Positions 16,843 to 25,596 of a stretch of DNA of 64,000 nt are shown here, one piece after another (position 1 is the first letter of the stretch; each line of letters begins with the position of its first letter). The notes beneath the pieces are model-generated. The model ran no database searches. It was not told the origin of the DNA and saw nothing but the letters and a program-made list of their open reading frames with translations. This stretch comes from Runella slithyformis DSM 19594. GTDB lineage: Bacteria > Bacteroidota > Bacteroidia > Cytophagales > Spirosomataceae. The position numbers and the translations under genes are program-made. Location of the stretch: the NCBI RefSeq assembly GCF_000218895.1, contig NC_015703.1:6461001-6525000 (forward strand), read 5' to 3'.

Positions 16843-18129
16843 ATGTCAGATAAAGCCCAACTTATATTAGACGGAAAAACCTACGAGTTCCCTACCATCG
16901 AAGGGACCGAGCAAGAAAAAGCAATTGATATTAATTCCCTACGAGACTCAACGGGCTATATTACCATTGATAGCGGTTACAAAAACACCGGAGCCACTAA
17001 AAGTGCCATTACTTTTTTGGACGGAGAAGAAGGGATCTTACGCTATCGGGGCTATTCGATTGAGGAATTGGCCGAAAAAGCCACCTTTTTGGAAGTGGCT
17101 TATCTATTAATCTATGGTGAGTTGCCCACTCAGGCCCAATACGAACATTTCGAACACGCAATCCGTACCCATACGCTTGTCAATGAAGACATGCGCAAAA
17201 TTTTTGAAGGATTCCCCGTCAATGCGCACCCCATGGGCGTTCTGTCGTCGTTGGTCAGTGCCATGAGTGCCTTCTATCCGGATTCCTACGACGATAAGGC
17301 CCCCGACAGCACCGAAACGCATATCATTCGATTGATGGCAAAATTGCCGACGATCGCTACCTGGTCGTTCAAGAAGTCGCAGGGGCATCCGGTCAATTAC
17401 CCTAAAAATGACCTGGATTATTGCTCAAACTTCCTTCACATGATGTTTGCGCTGCCCGTAGAAGACTATAAAGTGGACCCGGTGGTCTCAAAGGCATTGA
17501 ACAAACTGTTGATTCTCCACGCTGATCACGAGCAAAACTGCTCTACATCTACTGTACGTTTGGTAGGTTCATCAAAAGCCAATATTTATTCTTCGATCTC
17601 GGCCGGTATCTGTGCTTTGTGGGGGCCTCTCCACGGCGGAGCCAACCAGGAAGTAATCGAAATGCTGGAAGATATCAAAGCCGACGGCGGCGATGTAGCC
17701 AAGTATGTCGACATGGCCAAGAATGCCAAAACAAGCGGATTCCGTTTGTTCGGGTTCGGTCACCGCGTGTACAAAAATTTTGACCCTCGCGCCAAAATCA
17801 TCAAAAAAGCCGCAGATGACGTACTGGAAAAACTGGGCGTTAACGACCCGGTGCTGGACATTGCCAAAGGACTGGAAGAAGCGGCATTGAATGACCCGTA
17901 CTTTGTAAGTCGTCGTTTATATCCAAACGTTGATTTTTATTCAGGCATTATTTACCGCGCCCTTGGCATTCCAACCAACATGTTCACGGTGATGTTTGCC
18001 TTAGGGCGTTTGCCGGGCTGGATCGCACAATGGAAAGAAATGCGCGAAAACAAAGAGCCGATCGGCCGCCCGCGTCAGATCTATACCGGCGCTACCCTGC
18101 GTTCTTTTGTGCCGATGAGTGAAAGATAA
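16843..18129 (+). CDS. gltA: Citrate synthase
   Basis: 428 residues, standard for the bacterial type. It condenses acetyl-CoA and oxaloacetate in the TCA cycle. Motifs: YRGYSIEELAEKATFLEVAY, ILHADHEQNCSTSTVRLVGS (catalytic His), WGPLHGGANQEVIEML (second His) and GFGHRVYKNFDPRAKII (the third block, with FGHRVY). The Asp/Arg block VDFYSGIIYRALGIPTNMFT follows. It stands alone: 190 bases of intergenic DNA precede it, with a TACCTTTA element at 16797-16804, and a strong terminator follows 20 bases after the stop. Confidence 0.96.
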   Translation: MSDKAQLILDGKTYEFPTIEGTEQEKAIDINSLRDSTGYITIDSGYKNTGATKSAITFLDGEEGILRYRGYSIEELAEKATFLEVAYLLIYGELPTQAQYEHFEHAIRTHTLVNEDMRKIFEGFPVNAHPMGVLSSLVSAMSAFYPDSYDDKAPDSTETHIIRLMAKLPTIATWSFKKSQGHPVNYPKNDLDYCSNFLHMMFALPVEDYKVDPVVSKALNKLLILHADHEQNCSTSTVRLVGSSKANIYSSISAGICALWGPLHGGANQEVIEMLEDIKADGGDVAKYVDMAKNAKTSGFRLFGFGHRVYKNFDPRAKIIKKAADDVLEKLGVNDPVLDIAKGLEEAALNDPYFVSRRLYPNVDFYSGIIYRALGIPTNMFTVMFALGRLPGWIAQWKEMRENKEPIGRPRQIYTGATLRSFVPMSER

Positions 18130-18148
18130 AATACAGAACGAGTTTATA

Positions 18149-18190
18149 ACAGAAAGAGCGTCAGGAAAACCTGACGCTCTTTCTGTTTAT
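18149..18190 (+). terminator. Terminator hairpin after gltA
   Basis: ACAGAAAGAGCGTCAGG and its complement (17-base perfect arms, 18149-18165 and 18170-18186) with an AAAA loop. The stem end itself is T-rich (CTCTTTCTGTTTAT), so termination is likely. Confidence 0.8.
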
Positions 18191-18396
18191 AATATGGTTA
18201 TAAAAGCATAACAATGCGTAATTCTTACCGGGAAAAGCCCTGAACTAAACAGCTTCCTGAATTGAGTAAAAGCAATTTTGAGTTCGGTTTGTCCTTTATA
18301 TTATTCCCTTTATATATCATTTCTGAATTTGAGAATACAGCGCCTCTAAATATATACTGAGTTTTTTTTATCATTTATTATATTTCTAGGCAAATA

Positions 18397-18417
18397 AAAT
18401 ACTATAAAGTAGTATTT
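18397..18417 (+). other. Small hairpin immediately before the esterase start codon
   Basis: AAATACTA-TAAAG-TAGTATTT lies 8 bases before ATG 18426 and could affect ribosome access. The rest of the gap (18191-18396) is A+T-rich and holds no ORF or clear promoter that I can support. Confidence 0.4.
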
Positions 18418-18425
18418 TTAGGGAT

Positions 18426-20414
18426 ATGAATAAGATACTTTATTTAATTTTCACTTTTCTGGTTTATCAGCCAACGGGCTTTGGGCAACGTTTTTTTTCT
18501 GTATTATTTACTCAACTACCAAAAGATAATCAGCTATATGCACGTGACGATAACGACCGGGCAACCATTCCTATTTCAGGTATAATAGAACTTGCAGGGT
18601 GGAGTCACTTCTCGGCCATTGTTTATCGCAACAGTGTGCGCGTTGATTATAGACGCGTTGACATCAAATATCCCCGGGCATCAGTAGGCTCATTTGAAAT
18701 GTCTGTAAACATCAAAGCTGAATTAGCTGACTATTCGATTGAAGTATATGCCTACCCTAACAAGTCTGATTCAGTAAAAATAGTGGGTCGCAATAATATC
18801 GTTGCAGGTGATTTTTACGTCATTCAAGGGCAGTCCAACGCGGCCGCTGTTATAAACTACCCAAATTACAGTAATAAATATTGTCGAACCATCGGACGCA
18901 TCCCCGACAATGTCCCTACATTTAAAGCCGCAGATACATTATGGAGGGAGCAGGAATGGGTTACACCTGCTGTTGGTTACTGGGGACGGGAATTGAGTAA
19001 ATTAATTGCGGAACAACACAACATTCCGGTGTGTATTATCAACGGTGCTATACCCGGGACCACAATAGAGCAACATGCCGGTCGCAATGATGACAATCCG
19101 TCTGATTTTAACTCGATCTATGGACACTTAGTTTACAGGGTGAAAATATCGGGTGCAACACGCATCAGAGCCTTTATCTTTTACCAGGGAGAAGAAGATG
19201 CGTTAAGACAACTTAGCGGATATACAGTTAAATTCGACAAACTGTATAAGAACTGGCAAATTGATTTCCCCATGGTCGATAAATTTATCGTATTTCAAAT
19301 CAATATCCTCAATGTTCCCTTCTATGAAGCAGGGGCCATTCGTAATTTTCAAAGAACTGCCAAAACGATTTACCCAAAAACAGATAATTTTGGGACGATC
19401 GGTTTACCCGCTCCTCCTGACAACGTCCATTATACGGCCGAAGGATATATACTGTTAGCCGAAAGACTATTTAAATACTTAGGTTCCCAATTTTACGGAG
19501 TCAAAACAAATGCGCCTTTTCGTAATCCCGGCCTGCAAAAGGTCTTTTATACAAATACGCAAAAAAATGCCATAAAATTGGTTTTTGATGAAGGTCAAAG
19601 CCTTGTTTGGGGTAATGACACCACTTTCAGCAATTTTCCAAATCAATCTGTAACCGTCCAACTGAAAAATCAGTTCTTTTTGGATGGTAATGAATCAAAA
19701 CCTGCTTCAATTAAATCATGGACGATAGATAATCACCAATTAATTATCAACCTAAACGAAGCAAGTACCGCTGCAAAAATCAATTATCTTCCTTCTTTTT
19801 CCAAGAACTCGTATGTGGGTCCCTATCTTAAAAACAGGTTAGGTTGGGGTGCCTTTTCCTTCCACGAAGTATCTATCAAAAATAGTTTGGAAATTCAGGA
19901 TCTTAAGATCTCGTCTGCCTCCTTTGATAAAATTGTCCTGCAATGGAAACCCGTAACAGGTGCCGCTACTTTACTCATCAAACGAAAAAAAGCAGGAGAA
20001 AACAGTACAGTCATGAAAGAACTAAAAGGAGACGCCACTACTTTTGAGGATATATCTCTTGCCACTTCTACCGACTATACCTATCAAATCCAAGCTTTTA
20101 GCCCTGAGTCAGAATCACCAATCTACGAAGCCAGTACACGTACCGGTTCGGTCGTTTTATCTACAACTCCCATCACCTTATCTTGGCAAATATACCCCAC
20201 CCTTGTTCAAAATGAACTTACGATAGAGTTTATTAAACCCACAACGGGAGAAGTTCGACTCATCGATCTGATAGGTAATGTACATAAAGTTCACGAAATA
20301 CGTCATCAGAGTCTCTACCGACTTTTATTAACCACTTATCCCGCAGGTACCTATTTTATAGTTTTTAATGATCTTGCAGGGAGTAAGTTATCCCAAAGGA
20401 TTGTAAAATATTGA
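18426..20414 (+). CDS. Secreted SGNH-type (sialate O-acetylesterase-like) esterase with T9SS tail
   Basis: 662 residues. Signal peptide: ILYLIFTFLVYQPTGFG. The catalytic region carries the SASA-family blocks: VIQGQSNA with Ser at about 137, IFYQGEEDA at about 253-258, and DNVHYTAEGY at about 332-341 giving Asp and His. A fibronectin-III-like module (about 490-575) follows, and the C-terminal 75 residues (WQIYPTLVQNELTIEF, VRLIDLIGN, YPAGTYFIVF) are a Por-type sorting domain, so the protein is probably exported by the type IX system. It is clearly more A+T-rich than gltA or hisB and ends near an isolated palindrome, suggesting transfer. Substrate is probably an acetylated glycan; not proven. 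Confidence 0.83.
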   Translation: MNKILYLIFTFLVYQPTGFGQRFFSVLFTQLPKDNQLYARDDNDRATIPISGIIELAGWSHFSAIVYRNSVRVDYRRVDIKYPRASVGSFEMSVNIKAELADYSIEVYAYPNKSDSVKIVGRNNIVAGDFYVIQGQSNAAAVINYPNYSNKYCRTIGRIPDNVPTFKAADTLWREQEWVTPAVGYWGRELSKLIAEQHNIPVCIINGAIPGTTIEQHAGRNDDNPSDFNSIYGHLVYRVKISGATRIRAFIFYQGEEDALRQLSGYTVKFDKLYKNWQIDFPMVDKFIVFQINILNVPFYEAGAIRNFQRTAKTIYPKTDNFGTIGLPAPPDNVHYTAEGYILLAERLFKYLGSQFYGVKTNAPFRNPGLQKVFYTNTQKNAIKLVFDEGQSLVWGNDTTFSNFPNQSVTVQLKNQFFLDGNESKPASIKSWTIDNHQLIINLNEASTAAKINYLPSFSKNSYVGPYLKNRLGWGAFSFHEVSIKNSLEIQDLKISSASFDKIVLQWKPVTGAATLLIKRKKAGENSTVMKELKGDATTFEDISLATSTDYTYQIQAFSPESESPIYEASTRTGSVVLSTTPITLSWQIYPTLVQNELTIEFIKPTTGEVRLIDLIGNVHKVHEIRHQSLYRLLLTTYPAGTYFIVFNDLAGSKLSQRIVKY

Positions 20415-20579
20415 GTCAGTTAAAAGTACAAAAGCTATTTTTGGATGTGTTGCGATGGCCGGAGCCACGATGAAAGTTTATGAATTTCAAAAAAGTTAAA
20501 ATCACCCTAAATGCAGTAAATCTCCGGATTTTGATAAAAGAGATCAGGCAAAAGTTCATTTCCGGAAACTACATTAAAT

Positions 20580-20629
20580 CCATAGACAGCACGGGCGTCG
20601 GGTTTCCCCGACGCCCGTGCTGTCTATGG
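20580..20629. terminator. Perfect 23-bp palindromic hairpin between convergent genes
   Basis: Arms CCATAGACAGCACGGGCGTC+GGG (20580-20602) and their exact complement (20607-20629) with a TTTC loop. It lies between the esterase and the leftward M20 gene, so it probably ends both transcripts, although neither side has a T-run. The rest of 20415-20579 holds nothing I recognise. Confidence 0.7.
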
Positions 20630-20648
20630 ATGACTAAGAAATGAAAAG

Positions 20649-21992
20649 CTATTTGCTTACTTTCTTTGCCTTGGCACTTGCGGGAGCAGCTTTTGAATTC
20701 ATCTCCATATAATCCACCACCAAATGGCTCAGGGCTTTTACGCCCAGGGTAAAGCCGCTTTCATCAATGTAGAAGTCCGGGGTATGATGAGGCGCCACGT
20801 CGTATGGGCTTTTACCTTTGGCCATACCTCCCAGAAAAAAGAAGAACCCGGGGATTTTCTTTTGGAAATAACTGAAGTCTTCGGCACCCGTAGCCACGGG
20901 CGACAGCACCACGTTATCTTTACCGGCAAGGGCTTCCAGGGTTGGAATCATCTTATCGGTCAGCCCAGGATCATTGACAGTAGCGGGGTAACCGGTACCG
21001 ATCTCAACGTCAGCTTTCGCCCCGGCACTTTCTGCTATGTGCGTAGAAATTTCTTTGATACGACGATGCACCAACGCCTGTTGTGTATCTCCGAAGGTGC
21101 GAATGGTTCCGATCATTTCAAGTGATTCAGGAATAATATTGTAACGAATACCGCCATGAATGGCCCCTACGGTGACCACGGCAGGATTTTCGGTGATATC
21201 TACATTCCGGCTTACGATGGTCTGTAATCCCATCACGATTTGAGAAGCCGTCACGATGGGGTCAACGCCCGACCAAGGCGATGCGCCGTGGGTTTGTTTG
21301 CCTTTCAGTTTGATGGTCAATTGATCCACCGCCGCCATGGTAGCGCCGGGACGGTAGCGAATCTTGCCCACCTCGGTTTGTGAATTTATGTGTAATCCGA
21401 AAATGGCATCCACTTTCGGGTTTTCCAATGCTCCTTCTTCGATCATACGGTTAGCACCAAAGGTCTGACCGTTATAAACCCCTTCCTCCGCCGGTTGAAA
21501 AATCAGCTTCACCGTACCGGAAAGGTCTTTTTGCATGGAAGCCAGTACTTCCGCCACTCCCATCAGAATCGCCACGTGACTATCGTGCCCGCAGGCGTGC
21601 ATTACCCCCGTTTTTTGGTTATTGAATTCCGTCATGACTTTCGATTTGAACGGTATATCAACCCTTTCGGTTACGGGCAGGCCATCCATATCGGCTCTCA
21701 GCGCTACTACCGGGCCGGGCTTACCGCCTTTGAGTACAGCAACGACTCCCGTCACCGCCACTTTTTCACGGACTTCATACCCCAATTTACGCAGGTGCTC
21801 AGCCACGATAGTAGCCGTTCGTACTTCCTGGTTTCCCAATTCGGGGTGTTCGTGAAAATCACGGCGCCAGGCGATCACTTTACTTTCGATGGCATCGGCC
21901 GATTGATTAATAACGGGTTTGAGGCCGCTTTGGGCGAAGCCGGTCGAGAGGCTCAGCCCTGCCACCAGGCCGCATAGGATAGGTTTGTTCAT
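20649..21992 (-). CDS. Secreted M20-family amidohydrolase
   Basis: 447 residues from ATG 21992, chosen for its signal peptide (MNKPILCGLVAGLSLSTGFA, then Q); the frame is open to 22091 but without a signal. M20D motifs: RRDFHEHPELGNQE, ALRADMDGLPV (metal Asp), GVMHACGHDSHVAIL (Cys and His ligands), FQPAEEGVYNGQ (Glu pair) and a C-terminal GAEDFSYFQKKIPGFFFFLGG. The inserted dimerisation domain is present. Family members cleave N-acyl amino acids, hippurate or indole-acetyl conjugates; the natural substrate is unknown. Divergent from hisB. Confidence 0.9.
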   Translation of the reverse strand: MNKPILCGLVAGLSLSTGFAQSGLKPVINQSADAIESKVIAWRRDFHEHPELGNQEVRTATIVAEHLRKLGYEVREKVAVTGVVAVLKGGKPGPVVALRADMDGLPVTERVDIPFKSKVMTEFNNQKTGVMHACGHDSHVAILMGVAEVLASMQKDLSGTVKLIFQPAEEGVYNGQTFGANRMIEEGALENPKVDAIFGLHINSQTEVGKIRYRPGATMAAVDQLTIKLKGKQTHGASPWSGVDPIVTASQIVMGLQTIVSRNVDITENPAVVTVGAIHGGIRYNIIPESLEMIGTIRTFGDTQQALVHRRIKEISTHIAESAGAKADVEIGTGYPATVNDPGLTDKMIPTLEALAGKDNVVLSPVATGAEDFSYFQKKIPGFFFFLGGMAKGKSPYDVAPHHTPDFYIDESGFTLGVKALSHLVVDYMEMNSKAAPASAKAKKVSK

Positions 21993-22085
21993 GAAGGTTG
22001 CAGTTGAGGTTAACAAAATTTTCGGGCAATTTATGAAAAAACGGAATGGGATGTTCGATATTCGCGGTTTAAACCATTGAGAGTA

Positions 22086-23207
22086 ATGCAAAAACTTCTT
22101 TTTATAGACCGCGACGGAACCATCATTGCCGAGCCGCCCGTCGATTTTCAGGTAGATTCCTTACAAAAACTCGCGTTTTTACCCAAAGCCATTTCCAATC
22201 TGCGACGCCTGTCTGAAGAGACTGATTTTGGCTTTATCATGGTCACCAATCAGGACGGATTAGGCACAGACTCCTTTCCGGAAGATACTTTCTGGCCTGC
22301 CCAACATAAAATGCTCCAAACGTTGGAAGGCGAAGATGTTAGGTTTCAAAATATTCACATTGACCGCAGTTTTCCGCACGAAAATGCCCCGACACGCAAA
22401 CCGGGTACGGCGATGTTGACCGAATACTTCAGTGAAGCTTACGATTTGGCCAACAGCTACGTCATCGGCGACCGCCTGACGGATGTACAACTGGCGGTGA
22501 ATTTGGGGGCAAAAGCCATTTTGTTTGCCGCCGAATGGCCAAAAGAGTTACCTAAAGAGCAAAATGACGCTATTTCGCTGGTCAGTAACAATTGGGATGA
22601 AATTTATGAACACCTGCGACTGCCCGCCCGCATCGCTACCGTAGCGCGCAACACCCGCGAAACCCAAATCACCATTGAGCTCAACCTCGACGGTAACGGA
22701 CATTCGGAAATCCATACGGGTATTGGCTTTTTTGACCACATGCTCGACCAATTGGCCAAGCATTCAGGAGCCGATCTGAAAATTACGGTAGAAGGCGACC
22801 TCCACATCGACGAGCACCACACCATTGAAGATACGGCACTGGCCCTTGGCGAAGCCTACCGCAAAGCCATCGGCGATAAACGCGGCATCAGTCGCTACGG
22901 ATTTTTGTTGCCGATGGACGAAGCCCTTGCACAAGTAGCCATTGATTTTTCAGGGAGGCCGTGGTTGGTATGGGATGCTGAATTCAAACGGGAAAAGATC
23001 GGCGAAATGCCGACCGAGATGTTTTACCACTTCTTCAAGTCGTTTTCAGATACGGCCCTGTGCAATCTCAACATTCAATGCACCGGCTCCAATGAACATC
23101 ATAAAATCGAAGCCATCTTTAAAGGATGGGCCAAAGCCATCAAAATGGCGGTAAAACGTGATTTGAAAGCCTTGGATGTGCTGCCTTCCACAAAGGGCGT
23201 TTTATAA
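22086..23207 (+). CDS. hisB: Bifunctional histidinol-phosphatase / imidazoleglycerol-phosphate dehydratase
   Basis: 373 residues from ATG 22086; a TTG three codons upstream is less likely. The N-terminal HAD phosphatase half begins [15 protein letters not shown] and has VTNQDGLG and [14 protein letters not shown]. The C-terminal dehydratase half has [34 protein letters not shown] and [17 protein letters not shown], with the metal-binding His residues. It catalyses two steps of histidine synthesis. No other his gene is in view, so it stands apart from the pathway operon in this window. Confidence 0.95.
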   Translation: MQKLLFIDRDGTIIAEPPVDFQVDSLQKLAFLPKAISNLRRLSEETDFGFIMVTNQDGLGTDSFPEDTFWPAQHKMLQTLEGEDVRFQNIHIDRSFPHENAPTRKPGTAMLTEYFSEAYDLANSYVIGDRLTDVQLAVNLGAKAILFAAEWPKELPKEQNDAISLVSNNWDEIYEHLRLPARIATVARNTRETQITIELNLDGNGHSEIHTGIGFFDHMLDQLAKHSGADLKITVEGDLHIDEHHTIEDTALALGEAYRKAIGDKRGISRYGFLLPMDEALAQVAIDFSGRPWLVWDAEFKREKIGEMPTEMFYHFFKSFSDTALCNLNIQCTGSNEHHKIEAIFKGWAKAIKMAVKRDLKALDVLPSTKGVL

Positions 23208-23229
23208 TTCGTAAAAAAAACGAATTTAG

Positions 23230-23262
23230 TTTGTATCGAACTGACTTACCTTATTACTTTTG
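23230..23262 (+). promoter_or_regulatory. Bacteroidota-type promoter for the 39-codon gene
   Basis: TTTG (23230-23233), 21 bases, then TACTTTTG (23255-23262): an exact fit to TTTG-N19..21-TAnnTTTG. It lies 43 bases before the small ORF. Confidence 0.65.
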
Positions 23263-23305
23263 TAGGGATTACAGGAATGGTTTCACAAATTTTAATATCA
23301 TTATA

Positions 23306-23425
23306 ATGGACTTACGAACTATTGGTACAATTATATTTTACGTTGTGTTGTTAGGAATTTCCTTTTGGGTAGGCAGCATTTTGGAAAAAAATGAACGCAA
23401 TTACAAAAAGTTCTTCAAAGACTAG
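23306..23425 (+). CDS. 39-residue single-pass membrane peptide
   Basis: Starts at ATG 23306 (MDLRTIGTIIFYVVLLGISF) rather than the longer frame from 23231, which would begin inside the promoter. One transmembrane helix spans about residues 6-26, followed by a charged tail (EKNERNYKKFFKD), so the C-terminus is likely cytoplasmic. It has its own promoter and terminator, which argues for a real gene. The family is not recognised; size and topology resemble small accessory subunits of membrane complexes, but that is only a guess. A nested hairpin (CCGTA...TACGG inside GTACA...TGTAC) follows the stop. Confidence 0.6.
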   Translation: MDLRTIGTIIFYVVLLGISFWVGSILEKNERNYKKFFKD

Positions 23426-23470
23426 GTACATCCGTACAAAGCAGCTACGGCTCGGTGTACGTTGAAAAGA

Positions 23471-23508
23471 GCGAGCGATTGGACCCCTCCAATGGCTCGC
23501 ATTTTTTT
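23471..23508 (+). terminator. Intrinsic terminator of the small-peptide unit
   Basis: GCGAGCGATTGG pairs with CCAATGGCTCGC (one internal mismatch) around a short loop and is followed by ATTTTTTT. Confidence 0.85.
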
Positions 23509-23549
23509 ATACGCAACTTAAATCGCATCGGCGTTCCGATATACTAATC

Positions 23550-23936
23550 ATGGACATTAAAGGAAGAGTCATTCAGCTATTGGCCTTACAAACGGGTGAA
23601 GGCAAAAACGGTACGTGGAAAAAACAGGATTTTGTGATTGAAACCGACGGACAGTACCCAAAAAAGATATGCATCTCTGCTTGGGGCGACAAAATCAACG
23701 AAAGCGCATTGCAGGTGGGTAATGAAGTAAACGTATCGTTTGACGTGGAAAGCCGCGAATACAACGGACGTTGGTATACCGACGTGAAAGCCTGGAAAAT
23801 TGACGCACTCGGTGCAGGCGGTTACGAAGCCGCTCCGGTCTCTTCGGGTTCCGGTACAGGCAGCACCTCTACCCGCCCAACCACCGAACTGCCTTCTACT
23901 TTCCAAAGTGGCGACGAAGACAATTTGCCGTTCTAG
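23550..23936 (+). CDS. DUF3127 OB-fold-like protein with SSB-type C-terminal tip
   Basis: 128 residues. The N-terminal 90 residues (MDIKGRVIQLLALQTGEGKN, then KKQDFVIETDGQYPKKI and VNVSFDVESREYNGRWYTDV) match DUF3127, an OB-fold-type family of unknown role. A Gly/Ser/Thr/Pro-rich linker follows, and the protein ends GDEDNLPF. This acidic-hydrophobic end closely resembles the C-terminal tip of single-strand-binding proteins, which recruits repair and replication partners. A DNA-associated role is therefore plausible, but is inference. The gene is monocistronic and bracketed by hairpins. Confidence 0.85.
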   Translation: MDIKGRVIQLLALQTGEGKNGTWKKQDFVIETDGQYPKKICISAWGDKINESALQVGNEVNVSFDVESREYNGRWYTDVKAWKIDALGAGGYEAAPVSSGSGTGSTSTRPTTELPSTFQSGDEDNLPF

Positions 23937-23952
23937 TTCTGCGGTATAAATA

Positions 23953-23989
23953 AGACTTGGCAAGTTGTATCAACTAAACTTGCCAAGTC
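23953..23989 (+). terminator. Hairpin after the DUF3127 gene
   Basis: GACTTGGCAAGTT pairs perfectly with AACTTGCCAAGTC across an 11-base loop, 17 bases after the stop. It lacks a T-run on the plus strand. Confidence 0.65.
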
Positions 23990-23992
23990 AGT

Positions 23993-24026
23993 AAAAAAAT
24001 CAGCGAAAAAACCTTCCCGCTGATTT
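23993..24026 (-). terminator. Intrinsic terminator of the trehalase operon
   Basis: On the minus strand AAATCAGCG pairs with CGCTGATTT and is followed by a T-run, directly after the trehalase stop codon at 24029. Confidence 0.82.
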
Positions 24027-24028
24027 TA

Positions 24029-25558
24029 TCAACTCTCTTTCATTTTCAAATACACTCCGTTCGTCCAACCAAAACCATCCTGGTTGGGGTATTCACCGTC
24101 CTGAGCGGATACATCCTCCGTCAAAACGTTGTATTTTTCCATCATTTTGCCCGTCTTGGCATAATAGATCTCATTATTGTTCATCCAGCGCTCTTTGACC
24201 CGGCCGGCCAAATCATCAAAACGATAGTTTTTAAGCCCCTGATAAGCAATCCATTGCAGTGGGGCCCATCCATTGGGTGCATCCCATTGCTCGTGCGTAA
24301 ACTGAAGCGTGGTCAATAAACCGCTTTTCCTGAGGAACCTTTCTTCCAGTATTCCCGCCACTTTTGCCGCCTGTGCGTCAGTAGCCAACGAGAAAAACAG
24401 CGGAAAAACAGCAGCCAGCGTATAGCCATTCTTCGGTTGATTCAACGTCCGGTCATAATCAAAGTAAAAACCCTGCGCTTCATTCCAACAATAGTTTTGA
24501 ATAGCGGCCCGGCGCTGCATGGCCTTTCTATCATACACAGAGGCCGAGCCGCTGTCACCCTGTAATTCATAGGCTTGCGCCAGGCTTTTTTCAAGGTACC
24601 AAAGCAAACAGTTCAAATCAACCGGCAGAATATCTGTAGTGTGAATGCTTGTCATGGACTGTCCGTCCTTAAACCATCGGCTGCTGAAGTCCCATCCGGA
24701 CTCGGCAGCCGCCCGCAGATGCCGATATACATCTGCCGGCGCTTGATCGGATATTTGTGCCGCCAACGCCACATCTTCTTTATACGCCTCAGGGCGCGGC
24801 AAAGCAATGTCATCCCAGTACCGGTTTAAAACACTTCCATCGGGCAGCATTACCACTCGGCCCGTTGATTTCGTCTCAGTGCCGCGAAGCGATAAATTAT
24901 CCTCGCCGCGCATCCAAAACGCGTATTCTTTTTCCAGTTGAGGCAGGTAGCGAAGCCAAATGCATTCACCTTTTTGCTCGGCCAATAAGCTGACCATCAA
25001 AGCAAAAAAGGGCGGCTGGGAGCGACCTAAATAATAGGTACGGTTGCCGTTGGGAATAAACCCGACCGTATCAATCAGGTAAGCAAAATTATTGACCATG
25101 CTTTCAACCAATTCTCCCCGACCGGATACCTGCAGCCCCAACATTGTAAAATAAGAATCCCAATAATAGATTTCTCTGAAACGCCCGCCCGGTACTACAT
25201 ACTTAAACGGCAGGGAAATCAACGTGCCGGTATTTTCTGCCTTTTCGGGCTGACGCGTCAAAACCTCCCACAGATCTTCCAAATGCCGCTCAATCGGTTT
25301 GGTAAGATCGCTTTGAATGTACGCATTCTCCTCTGTCGGAAGGATAAAATTTTCGTTGATGAAATGCTTTAATACGAAGCCCGACTGATTTTTCCGACCA
25401 TGATACGCTTCCGCAATTTGGGCAGGGGGATATTTGGCTATCGCATCGGAAAACGTTTTGGAATCAGAAAATAAGTTGCTGTGCTGCACGTCATTATACA
25501 GCAACTGAACATCTTCATCCTGGATAAAATGTAATTTTTTAGTTTCGGGTAAAGTCAT
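24029..25558 (-). CDS. treF: Trehalase, glycoside hydrolase family 37, probably cytoplasmic
   Basis: 509 residues, no signal peptide, so TreF-like rather than the periplasmic TreA. Splits trehalose into two glucose units. Both trehalase signatures are present: PGGRFREIYYWDSYF near residue 121 and QWDAPNGWAPLQW near residue 423. Further family blocks are FIPNGNRTYYLGRSQPPFFA and CWNEAQGFYFDYD. The gene starts 38 bases after an MFS transporter on the same strand, and an AraC regulator diverges upstream of that transporter; together they form a compact sugar uptake and hydrolysis unit. Confidence 0.93.
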   Translation of the reverse strand: MTLPETKKLHFIQDEDVQLLYNDVQHSNLFSDSKTFSDAIAKYPPAQIAEAYHGRKNQSGFVLKHFINENFILPTEENAYIQSDLTKPIERHLEDLWEVLTRQPEKAENTGTLISLPFKYVVPGGRFREIYYWDSYFTMLGLQVSGRGELVESMVNNFAYLIDTVGFIPNGNRTYYLGRSQPPFFALMVSLLAEQKGECIWLRYLPQLEKEYAFWMRGEDNLSLRGTETKSTGRVVMLPDGSVLNRYWDDIALPRPEAYKEDVALAAQISDQAPADVYRHLRAAAESGWDFSSRWFKDGQSMTSIHTTDILPVDLNCLLWYLEKSLAQAYELQGDSGSASVYDRKAMQRRAAIQNYCWNEAQGFYFDYDRTLNQPKNGYTLAAVFPLFFSLATDAQAAKVAGILEERFLRKSGLLTTLQFTHEQWDAPNGWAPLQWIAYQGLKNYRFDDLAGRVKERWMNNNEIYYAKTGKMMEKYNVLTEDVSAQDGEYPNQDGFGWTNGVYLKMKES

Positions 25559-25596
25559 TCGAAATAGGATTTACAATAGAAACAGTCAATGATAGC

